Shown here: piece by piece, positions 12,270-23,900 of the stretch
Numbering within the stretch: the stretch's first letter is position 1
How the letters are laid out: each line of letters opens with the position of its first letter
From: Parus major
Taxonomy: Eukaryota > Chordata > Aves > Passeriformes > Paridae
Length of the DNA: 64,000 bases
Assembly (NCBI RefSeq): GCF_001522545.3
Contig: NC_031769.1
Span: 2,959,120 to 3,023,119 of the forward strand
Reading direction: 5' to 3'
Program-made: the position numbers and the translations under genes
Notes under the pieces: model-generated
Databases searched by the model: none
What the model saw: only the letters and a program-made list of their open reading frames with translations
What the model was told of the DNA's origin: nothing

Positions 12270-14867
12270 CTTTAGGGAGAAACTTCAAAAGGTCATTTTT
12301 TATGTACTTAGCCGCTCGAGGACATGCTGACAAAGTATCAAGATTAGAAAAAACCCCACAATTCAACAGAACTGTTTTTAAGGTTATTATTAAACTCCCC
12401 ATTTCAGCAAAATCTGAAGTTACTTCTCCATGGCTGGAGGAGGTCTGGGCATGTAGTGGGGAACTACAGCCCAGCCCAGGCTCTGTGTCTGACTTCAGAT
12501 AATTTAGGATCAGCCCAGAGATGCATGGAACGCCTGATCAACAACACCTGGAGGAAAAAACAGCCTGCTTTGATCAATGGCCAGTACCAAAGATACAATA
12601 AGGAGCCAGAGAAACCAGCAATCAAAAAGTACTGAAAATACTGAAAGTCCTTGTGCACAGAGGCAGCTTCTCTCACCTGCCATTAATGGATGGATGTTTA
12701 CAGGAAACTTTGCCTCCTGCTTTCAGATCCTCTCCAAGCAGACCAGCTCTAGGATTGATGTACATCTGTGCCACCCTCCTTTTCTTGAGAGATTTATTTT
12801 ATGGGTACCCACAGTAAATTACCAAGAGTAAAACAATCCAAGGTCAGAAGTTCAATTAGGTAATAAGCAAAGAATTCCACAGCTTTTCTACTTTTCACTC
12901 ATTACCAGTTTTCTGGCAACACTGCTGGGTTGTGAACAAGTGTATAAATAAACAAATAAATTAAAAAAAAATAAATATATATATATATAAATAATATAAA
13001 TATATAAAGAAGTAAAGATTTAGTGTAAGAGAGATTGTAGTAGCTCAGACCATTGAGAACTCATTCCTGTATCGTATTTCCAAATAAAATAATGTAAGAA
13101 CAAGGAAATATGCAGGGATGTTTTCCCAATATATCTTTCCAATCTCCAATGAGCCTCTGTGACAAAGATGTTTGTCTTGTCTCTAAAAGTCATTGCTAGA
13201 TTTTCCTGGATCAATATTGTCAAAATGGATCAGTAAAAGTCAAAATGCTAAACAAGGGCTTCAACTGTATGGACAAAAACTATAGGGAATAAAAATCCAA
13301 CTGGAAAACTTATATTCTCCTTCTAGGACCTCCAAATTTTGGTTAAAACATAGATATTCTATAGATTAGAAAAAGCATGGGGTTATATTATCTCTGTAAA
13401 GCGGGAATAGTGTTTACATTTGGAAGACTGTGATATTCCGAATATTTTCTTGCTGTAGGAAATTCAGTGGTGACACAAGACATTCTCTAATTACCATTTT
13501 CTGATATCTTGAGAGGGAAAATATCTTTAATCAACCTGGTTGTGTTGGTTTGGCTAAGAGCCATCCCACCACACGCTCCTTCCAAGGGGCTTCAGGAGAC
13601 CTTGACTGTGCCCATGAGCAAAGGTAACCCATAAGTTTATTTGCTGAGTTTGGAGATTGTTGTGGTTTATCTGAGAAGGAATCACAAGGATTAAGGAGTT
13701 TGAGACCTTTTTGTACCAGAGATCAGCAATGCCAGGCAAGACCTGCACTCAGCCCCCTTGAAAAGAGGAAAAGAAGGTGATTTTAGGAAAAGACTCCAAC
13801 TGTTGGGCTGCACAAGGGTTGTGTAGCAGTGGAGGTAAGAATGGATGAACTCTAGATGTTCCATGTTCCTCTTAAGGCAACACTGAGCAGAGAACCCTTC
13901 TCCATCTTCAGAAACAATTACCTCAGGTATTTAGTTCCATCAGATAAACAGGCAGGGAAATGCAGACTGGAAGAGGAGAACCAGAAAAACCACAAATGTG
14001 GCCAGCAGCAGCAGCAGTTTCCATGTGCTGAGAGGAGTGTGAGGTGTGTGAGGCACCCAGGAGGTATCTGGGGGATGGTTCTGGGCACCTGACACCCTTG
14101 GCTGTGTTTGTGTAGGGATGAAGGCGTCAGGGCTCAGGAGAGAAGCTGGCACCAGTTGAGTGATGCCAGCAAAAGAGGCCGAGGAGACAAGAAAAACTGG
14201 ACTTGAAGGGTTTGACAATGTTTCCCTCAGCCCTTTCCTAGGAAAGCTGGCAGGATTTAGAGTGGGTGGATGATCTGCAAGAGGGGATGGAGACCACACT
14301 GAGAGGTGAACAGTGGTTTTTGTTTAGCCTGGCACCTTATCACTAATGGCGTCCTGCAGGTATTGACATTGCACCCTACACTGTTCCACATGGAGCATGG
14401 AACGGTTTGGGTTGGAAGAGACCTTAAAGGTCATCTCCTTCCACCCCCTGCCCTGGCAGGGGCACCTTCCACAGTCCCAGGCTGCTCCAAGCCCTGTTAA
14501 ACCTGGCCTTGGACACTTCCAGGGATCCAGGGGCAGCCACAGCTGTTCTGGGCACCTGTGCCAGGCCCTCACCATCTTCATCACAACCTCGGTGATGGAA
14601 TCAAAAGCACCATCACCAATTTGGCTAATGGCTCCAAAATGGGCAGTGATAGGGACATGTCAGAGCTCTTGGAGAGAGTTGAACAGGCTGGGAGAATGGG
14701 CTGACAAGAACAGGGAAAATTTCAACAAAATCAGTCCAAAATTCTACACCTGGAGGACATTTCAAAAGAGACCTGTCCATATCCTAGCCCTGTCAGGAAG
14801 CCTTAATCTGAGCCATCATCTCTGGTAAGGCCAATGGTTTGGTTTGGTAAAGGCATCACAAATCCTT

Positions 14868-14900
<33 letters not shown>

Positions 14901-17900
14901 TTTTTTTCTGAGAATTGTGAGATTCAGACTAAAGTATCAGGGGTTATGGCAGATGAGGAGTTAGAATGGACAGTTGGAACAGTAGTTACTCCCACAAGAA
15001 AATGGGATGCGGATGACAGGTGAGGGACATTAAATATTGAAAGTCTTACCTCCCCATTCAAGAAGCAGTAGAGAACAGCAACAACAAAACCCTAGGGAAA
15101 TGGGAGAGAAGAAGAAGAAAAAATAATTAAAATCCTGAAAGAATGACAGAAAATAACTGGAGTTAAAAAAAAACAACAAGCGAACAACCAACCCCAAAAC
15201 CCTGGTACACAAAACATACACGTAAACGAGCAGAGACACACTCTGAGAGCTGTGCATGCAATGTAGTTATAAAGAATAAAGATTTGGTTCTAAGGAAAGC
15301 TGAATTCAGTGTGTAATCACCTGGAAGGATCCCAGTCCCAGCTCAAACACCAGCCTCTCCCGCTTACTGACATTCTCAGGAGAAAAGGCAAACACCGTGT
15401 AGTGAATTCCAAACAAAGGGATCAGCAGCAGGGTGGAGCGAGCCAGTCTCCTGTCACAACAGAGGGAAAGAACTTTAATGCAGCCTTGCAATTAGCAACC
15501 TGCATTTTAATTAAAGAAGAAAGCACAGAAAATATTTTGCTGACAGACTTTTGGAAATACATACACGGCGTAATTATACAAACAAATACGCAACGTTCCT
15601 ATTTGTTCCCGAAGACTGTTTGCACACACACTGCAGTTTGCTCCCCCTTCTTCACACTGCTACAGTAATGGCACATTAATTATGCTTAATGATCTCTGCT
15701 GCTATTTTCATTTGCATTATTATAATCAGGAATTTTCTCCTACCATGCCAAAAAACGAGGGGAATCTTGCTTAAGGGATTCAGACTGCTACCATGGTACA
15801 ATTATAAACCTCTCATCCAATTGCTTAATCCCAGTGGAGTGTTTGAAATCACTTGTTTTTGTTGATTTTTGTGTGTGTGTGTGTGTGTGTGAGATATGTT
15901 TCTGCACAGCAAAAGAAATTCCAAAACAACCACACAAATAAAGCTAAAAAACCAACAGCCATACAAATAAAAGTAACCCCCTTGCACGTTCTCGTACTCA
16001 CAACTGTTCCTGAAGGTTTGATTTTAGTCTCAGTTTATGCTGTTGGAAACCTGAGTGTAATTCCACTGTTTAACTACTTTGCTGCTTCAGAATAAAGGGG
16101 CTTCAGAGGGAAATTAAGCTCAGCAGATATAAACAAAAGGGCTGGGAATTAATGTTTTACATGTGAGCACTAAAGTGGTGAAATTCCCCCAAAGCAGGGG
16201 CCACCCAAAACTTGTGCAGGTTTTGGTGAGAGTCACTGATTGATCAAGCAGCAAAAAAAAAAGAGCAAAGAAAAAGCAAATGTTGATCTGGAAAGAAGGC
16301 AAGTGCTTTATTAAAAACAAAGTGACCTAAAAAACCTCCAGGACATTTTCAGAAGGGAAGAATATAATTTATTACATTCAGGTAAGTGAAGAAGGCAGAT
16401 GGAGAACAAAGGAAGGTAAAAAGCCATTAAGATTTTTCAAAGAGCTGCGTATTTCTTAAAACTCAAATGTCCCCTCTGCCTTTATCTATTTGGTGCATTG
16501 CAGACAGATTTGAGATTGATAATACATGCTCAATGAGAACCCAAAATGATGTGTTTATTTTAGCAGCACTCAACATTTAATTAACACACTCCCAAGAATT
16601 TTGTGAGCACAATTATCTCCAGTAGAGCTCTGGGATGTTGGTGCCTCTCAGCCAGACTTTGGGCCCCAATGGGGATAAATTCATCCCAACTCTTGCACCA
16701 GAGCCATAAATCTGATGGACACCAAACCTCAGGTCTTGGTGGAAGACCCCACAAACCAGAGAACACTGTTCTTGTGGGTAATAAAATCAGACATTGGCCA
16801 AAACCTATTGAAAAGAGAGGAACAACCTCAGAACAGGGTGATGAACAACATTCAGAGTGTCCAGCTTTGATGATCTCTAAAAAAATTGATCTGTACAGGA
16901 GTGAGCCAGCCTAAAAGAGCTTTGGGAGTGCTTTCCAGTTCTTTTTCTCTATGGACATACAATCAGGATAATAAAAAGGAACAGAAACATTGAGGAAGAG
17001 GTATAGAATAATGTTATCTCTGTAAAAAAGGGATGTAAAGAATATAAGTGTCTTGCACCACTCATGGAATTAAAAAAATAATCAAATTAAAGGTAATAAA
17101 CGGGACAAAGAAGTATAATCTCCCCATATCTTCTATCATTTATATTCAGACCTGATGACAACAACAACAAAAGGATAAATAGGATAAATGTTGTTTTGAT
17201 CTAAAAGTCAGAATAGAATTGTCTGTTAATATGTTCTGTCTCACTGCACTCTTGGGAGATTGACTTAGGGGCAGATACAGGGGGAGTCTTTTTTTTATTG
17301 TCAGTTTTCTGACATTAATCATACCTGATTAATCACACAATTAGTTCATAGGATTTGGAAATATAATGCCATCATCAACTTATTTGAGGTGTTATCTTCA
17401 ATAATGTCATAAAAATGAGGAAGAAAACCTATTAAATAACATATTCTGACGTTTATAGATTATTAAGATCAATAAAGAGGCAAAGAAGATTTTAATCATA
17501 AGAAAAAACTTATGAGAGAGACATTAATGCTTGTATGGATGATGATAAATTCCTTTTTTTGAAGAAGATTGGGAAGAGAGAAGACTTAAAGCAGGTCCTG
17601 TGAGATGGGTAAATTTATGTGCAACAGAGAATGAAAATCTTAAAGGATACAGTGAATTTCTCAGGCGTGTAACAGCCTAAGATATTAATCCTCTTTTCTT
17701 CCCTTACTCTTTCAGACAGGAAAGAAACTTCTGGGGGTGGGTCTAGAAGTTCTGAGGACAATAATTGTTCAAGTGGCTGCTTGGATGATAATGTTCTCCA
17801 ATAAAGTCTTGCAAAAGCCTTGTTCACACTCCCACAGAGAGAGGAAAGTCTTAAGGGTACTTTTTTAAAAAATAATTAGAATATCAATTTTGTTGAGGCT

Positions 17901-20900
17901 GACATTCTGTTTTCCAGCTGTTATTTTCCTTAAAATCACTTAAAACATAAGACCACCGGTACTATGTGGACTTTTCTTTAAGTGTTAGTACAAATAACGA
18001 CGTCCTCTGTTCTCCCTCACTCCTCTATTGAATGATGAAATTAGAAATTCATGGTAAAAGGAACACAAAGTAGAAAGATTGCCTAATTTGACCAGTATTT
18101 GAAGAAATCATGCTTTTATTTTTCCATTGCACATCCACATTTATTAAGGAGACTGCTGAAGGTTCAACCTCTCCACCTTTTTGAGAGAAAAAATCAAAAA
18201 AGAAGCAAAAATCTCCAAACCATAGATTCTGAAGGAAGATTAAATTGTTTTGCCATTTAGTCCTGCCTCTCTAAAGTTTAAAAGGTGTCCTAAATGAATA
18301 CTTTGATTGAATATAAACTTCTTCAATGAAAACATCAAGGTCTGTAGTCCTGAAAAGCGACATTCACCTCACCGAGGTTTGGACATACCTGGAGAAGATA
18401 TTGGTAATGGAATTATTTTTAAAAATGTCTCTGAAGTCAATGAAAAAAATACACTTTTAAAACATGATTCTTGTGTGCTACAGATGTCTTTTTAAAAAGA
18501 GGTGACTCCTGTTGTAAACCCCATGGGTACTGAGTACATCTATTAATGTATTTATTAATTAACTTAATGCTCTGACATATCTGCAATGGTGGCATCTATT
18601 TTTAGTTAAATTAAATGCACACCTAAATTCCCTTTACAGTCTATGAAGAGCAAGGATCACTGACACATAAGGACAAATTCTCTGTCCTTAAGGAAATTCT
18701 TATCACATCCTAAATCTATCCATTGACCTCAAAGGGAACCTGGAGTGAGTTTGTCACACAAATTTCTGCTCTGTAGATTTGTGAGGTTTAGATTAGAGGA
18801 ACCCAATTTCTCTGGCCAAAGGTACATATCCATCACCTCTGTAACAAAAAGAATCATGACAATATTTCAGACTGAAGGAAAAAAGAGCAAACCATGAAGG
18901 CAAAGGATGTCATTAGTAATGAAATGCTCAACACAGCTCATGTTTAATAAACTGAAAGATCTATTTTATCACAAAATGCTGAACTTATTACCATGACTTT
19001 CAGGAACCTCAGTAATCTCCCTGACAGATCTTTTCCAGTCTTTCCCAAAAATTGAATTAGGTCTGTAGCATCACTTCCAAAACAGCTGAGGTAACACTTG
19101 AACATCTGAATGATTCCAGATTTTTAAGTTTCCCATGCATAAACCACATCTTCACACCAAGGACTTGAAAACCAGGGAAGCTTACCAAGACTCTCATGCT
19201 TCAACAGACACAAAAATCATAGGTTTAAAAACCTCCTGTTTAGGTTGAACTCTTCTTGCCCTTCACTAGGTAGAGGATTTCACCTTAGGGAGTTATCAGT
19301 CTCCCACCTTTCAGAAACATTGCATTAAATGTAGAATTTGGTTCTCTGCAAAGGCCCAGCATGATGCCTGTGCTGCATCAGGATGTCCATTAGGCAGTGA
19401 ACTTTTTATTTCAAATTATCTCCTTCTAAACCAAAATCCTAGTTTTGCCTAACTGTCCTTAGTCTTCAGCTGATCTCTGTGTAGAAGATGGAGCTGCTCC
19501 TTTTTCTCTTCTCTATTTCTATCTGATTTTGCATAGTTCCAGTCTGTTAACTGAATATTTTTCAGCATCTTCATTGTTCTATATCTTAAATGCCTTAAAG
19601 ATATATGAAGTCACACAGAAAATTCACTTTAATTTTTTTTTTCTCTAACTAAAAAAAACAGAACCATATAGCAGTTAGGTTACAAATCAGTCTTTTTTCC
19701 TTCATGCTGTCTAAGGTAACTACTGAATATTCTTTAGCAAAATCCTGGAGTTTTGGGTCTGTTTGTCAGGACGCCTCAGAGAATGTTGATTCACACTTAT
19801 AAAACTGCTGTAAAATTCAGGAGACAGATCATCAGAAAACATATAATAGATGTCTGAAATTTCACCTCATCTAAACAAAATGAGAGGATGACTTTGGAGC
19901 TCTTTTCCAACCTTAATGATTCCATTTCAATCTGTGAAAACCTGTGGGTTTCTTGTGCAAGGAGTCAGGTGGACTATGGGATAGTGATTAATTCACACAA
20001 CTCTTGGCTGAATGGCTTTTATTCACTCTTCTGGATGCCTCACTCTATATTTGACAATGTTGGACTGAAATTGATGATCCTGGAGGTCTTTTCCAACTCA
20101 GTGATTCTATGATTCTGCAACTTCTGATGAACACAATTCATTTTGATATTAGGTCAGCTTTAGCTTTTCCTCACCCCTGGGTGTTTATTAAGTTAACTTC
20201 ACTCAGTTCAATGGACAAAGGATGTTTTATACCCACTGAGGGTCTGGTTAACTCAATCTCACCCAGTTTTTCTAGGAAACTTTCAGGTGAAACATTTTCT
20301 CTCAGCATGAAGGTGCTCACCTCTTTGCTGTACAATAAAGAGCAGCTATTAATTCTGTACAAACACTACCCAAAACCATAAATAGCATCAGCCATAATTA
20401 AAAAAAAAGAAAAAAGTTAAAACAACCTTCAAATCCTCGGTCGTGGCGCATCAGCAAAAGCACAGAACAAGAACAAAAAAAAAAAATTCTACATGCAACA
20501 AGAACTAAATGAATGCTTTGCTCTCTGGTAACATCTGGTCACTTCCCCTCTGCTCTCATCCATTCATTTAATTGCAACATGCGTCATACACACACAGTAA
20601 TGTCACAGGAGTGCGTACACTTACAGGGTAATGGTTGATAGTTCTGACATCTTGCAAGAGTGCTGGTTAGCCCTCTTAGGCTTACAGTAGCATTTCTGAA
20701 CGCAGCTGCTAAATATGACAAGATTAGCATTTTTTTCAGCATATCGTGAACAGGCCAAGGTAGGTCACTTTCAACACATTTCATGAGACAACGTCACAAA
20801 GATGGAAAGCGGACACGACAGAATGGAGTCACAGCACGAACCAGCTGCTTGACTGAAGCAGAAATTAAAAAATTAAATAAAAATTAAACTGCACTGGCTG

Positions 20901-23900
20901 TTGCTGGCCGTTGTGATGTGCTGATTCACGGACAAACCGAAACTCAAACACCCTGAAGGCAGGCGGACAGCGCTAAGGCATCCAAAATACGCACGACCTG
21001 TGCGGTCTGGTTTTGTACAGAGGGTCACAGAACAATATATTAAATGAAAGCTGACTGCATGCTCATGGAGAACAATCAGAGAGTAACATAAACTCATAGG
21101 ACGGGGATCAATCTAAGGTGAATTGGATCAGGTGTTCCTCATTTTCACTGTAGAGTCTATCCCTTCTTTTTAACACAGAATTTCTAGGACACCAAAGCAC
21201 TTTTTCCAGCCTCCTTGGTGATGGGGAGGGAGCTCAGTATGGAATCTGCATGTCTGGCTGGTAATTTTGGAGGTACCACTTGTTTTTTGTCACACACACT
21301 CAGACAGTGTGCTCGTCAAAGCAGCAGGCACATCCACCGTGGAGCAGGACCTTCACCCCTGCATGATGGATTCTAGGAACAGCTGCTACAGGGAACAGAA
21401 CAGCTCCTCTCCAACCAGCCAGGAGAGGCTAATTTAAATCAATCACAAGAAGGGTAATCTGAGACATGGAAAGGCATTTGGAGGGATTCTGTAAGAGATT
21501 TTATATCTGGGCTGGAAAACGTGAAAATTGAAAATAGTGATTTCTTGTCCATGTTCAAGGGGAGAATTTTTGTTTTGTTTTCAACACATCATTGTTTAGG
21601 TGGGATTCACCTCAGGAGAGGCTGGATCTTTACAGTACAGATGTCTAAGGAAAATGGGCATCCTTAGGACCCCGAGAATCATCAGAATAAACAGTTGAGA
21701 GAGAAATACACATTTATTGGCCAGGTACATCTGACCTGTTTTAGATGTCCACTCTAGGCTGGGATGAACACCAAACACAACTGAGTGTCCTGACTAAATC
21801 TCCATTAATTTATATCCAATAAAGGATAATATGTTGATTTTTAAAGCAATTGCCTTCAAGGCAAATACTTAAGTTTGTTCAAACAAACCCAACTCTGTTT
21901 CTGTTACACAATCAAAGATCTGTGTTCATAACTCATGGAATTTATAATCTGAAGAGTAAACCAGGATGAACTGAAAACATCTTAAAATTTCTCCCTACTT
22001 TTAACTCTTTTAAGTCAATCCCCATTACTGGAGTTAGGTTTTGCTTCCTTTTGGATAATTAAAGCCTGATAACTGTGTTGTTAATAAATATTACAGTAGA
22101 AGAGCAGGAAGGAATGCAGTCTTGTGTCAAGCACACATCCAGCAAACAGATTTAGTAACCGTGTTCCGACTCATAAAATGAATTTCATTTCTTGGATGTT
22201 GCTGGGGAAGCAAACATGAAAATGACTGCTCTTTTTGCACTATAATTTCTGTGCTAGGTTTTTGCACCACCTGCTTTTCACAGAGCAGAGTTGGGCAATA
22301 ATTGTCTGCTTAGATTGATCAAAAATGAGCAATGAGGTTTTAGGGATCATTCCATTTTATTGTGGCTGAGGCTTTCAGAAGTGACTATGGATTTTGAGTG
22401 CCACTCATTTTTTTGATCACTTGATGTGAAACACATTTCTCAGACCAACTTTTAACACAAGAGGGCTGCTCAGCCTGTGTTGAAAAGAGGCACTTATGAG
22501 GCATGTTAAGGTGCAGAACCTGAAAAGGAAACATCTGAAAATCAATAATCACTTTGAAAAGTCTTAGCCGTGGGCTGTTGTAGAGGTTTGTGGTCTTCAA
22601 TGATATACTTAATGTTGCCATGGCAATCTAGAAATAAATTCCTATCCATGTTTCCTTTATTGCTTATGCTCTGTTTTACTTGACAGGGATTGATTTTTTA
22701 ATAGGTTACCCTGGTGAATAGACCTAACGTTACAGCACTTGGTAATTACTAGAATTATTGTAAAAAAACAGACTTGATATTGAAAATATTATCTAAGGAT
22801 AATATATAGTAAGGATAATATCTAAGGATTAGCTGCTGCTGCCCACACAGTGAGGAGACATTTACACACAGGTTTGTGATGGAAAACATTGTTAGCACTT
22901 CTTAGGAAATTCTTAATATTTTAGTGCCTTTAGCACTAATTTTCTGCTATTTCTAATTTTGGTAGAGTCATCTCTCTGATGTTAGGTGGTGTAAAGTGTC
23001 CCAGATCTTAAGATTATGGAATTTATACATGATTTCTTTCCTTTCTTCCTCCCATTTTATTTTTCAGACTTTATTTATTATCAAAAATAGAGACATTGGT
23101 GGAAGGAAAGGGAGAAAGGGAGAAGAGACAGAGGAGGTGGGAACCAGAGGGGGAAAAAAAAAATGAAAGAGTAAAAAAATAGACAAATATAAGAAAATGA
23201 ATTAAAATGAGAGCATGGCTATGAAAACACTACACGAATCAGGGCAGGATCCTCAGACCTCTGTAGGCACACAGAGAACGGAATCGGTCACATCTAACTC
23301 TACGTGCCAAAGACAGATTCCAAACTGAACTATCACCTTGAACTCAGTCAGGGAAAGAACAGGGACTTCCAGGCTGAGCTGGCCTGTGTGACAGAGACAT
23401 CTAAGCCATGGGGGATGCTCTGTCTGACGGAGGTGCCCTGCTCTCCCCGAGCCACCATAGACGACGACCGGACTGCTCAGATCGAGCACGAGACTTTAGA
23501 CAGCTAAAGGCAAACAAGCTGAGTCTCACCGCAAGTGTCCTGGGCAGGGACTGCAGCTGCATCTGGGAGGAAGAGGGAGGGTGCTAGGGTGGAAGGGGAA
23601 AGAAAAAGTTAAACACTCCCGGGATGGAACGAGCGATGGATGATGTGGCTGAAGGCCACCGCATCAGACCGAACACCTGGACGTCCCAATGCAAATGAGA
23701 GAGAACACAAATCTGAGGCAAAAGGAGCTGTAATTCAGTTCTAGATGGCACCTAGATGACACCTCAGAGGTGCTTAAGAGGAGTGAAACGAGCATGCTGG
23801 TCCGGGGAAGGACGTTATGCTGCATTATCCAGGTACATCCGTAATGAAAACGGTCAGAGTTCTGGATTTAGGTCGCTACCAACACACAGGGAATGATGAG

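Larger units (their letters stand above)
12270..15049 (-). other. ADCYAP1R1: ADCYAP1R1 last intron
   Basis: 2.8-kb intron. It contains an AT microsatellite (about 12958-13010), a CR1 fragment in sense orientation (14396-14582), a 29-base poly-T (about 14879-14907) and, at about 13540-13850, a segment starting GTTGTGTTGGTTTGGC that resembles the start of avian LTRs but cannot be bounded. No further exon seen. Confidence 0.8.
15451..20624 (-). other. ADCYAP1R1: Intron between hop exon and exon 16
   Basis: 5.2-kb intron. It contains a (GT)n microsatellite at 15870-15892, long AT-rich single-copy DNA (about 16900-19800), two short CR1 3' tails (19885-19945 and 20030-20120) and, near the hop donor, GCATG motifs at 20578-20582 and 20492-20497 (minus strand). 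No other exon seen. Confidence 0.8.

Noticed and set aside
13540..13850. LTR-like start (GTTGTGTTGGTTTGGC) in the last intron
   Set aside because: No matching end, poly(A) signal or target duplication could be found; mentioned only under the intron.
23333..23379. Possible second cassette exon (CACACAG acceptor, AAG|GTGATA donor)
   Set aside because: 47 nt is not a multiple of three, so it would break the receptor frame, and the splice signals are weaker than those at 23530-23562.
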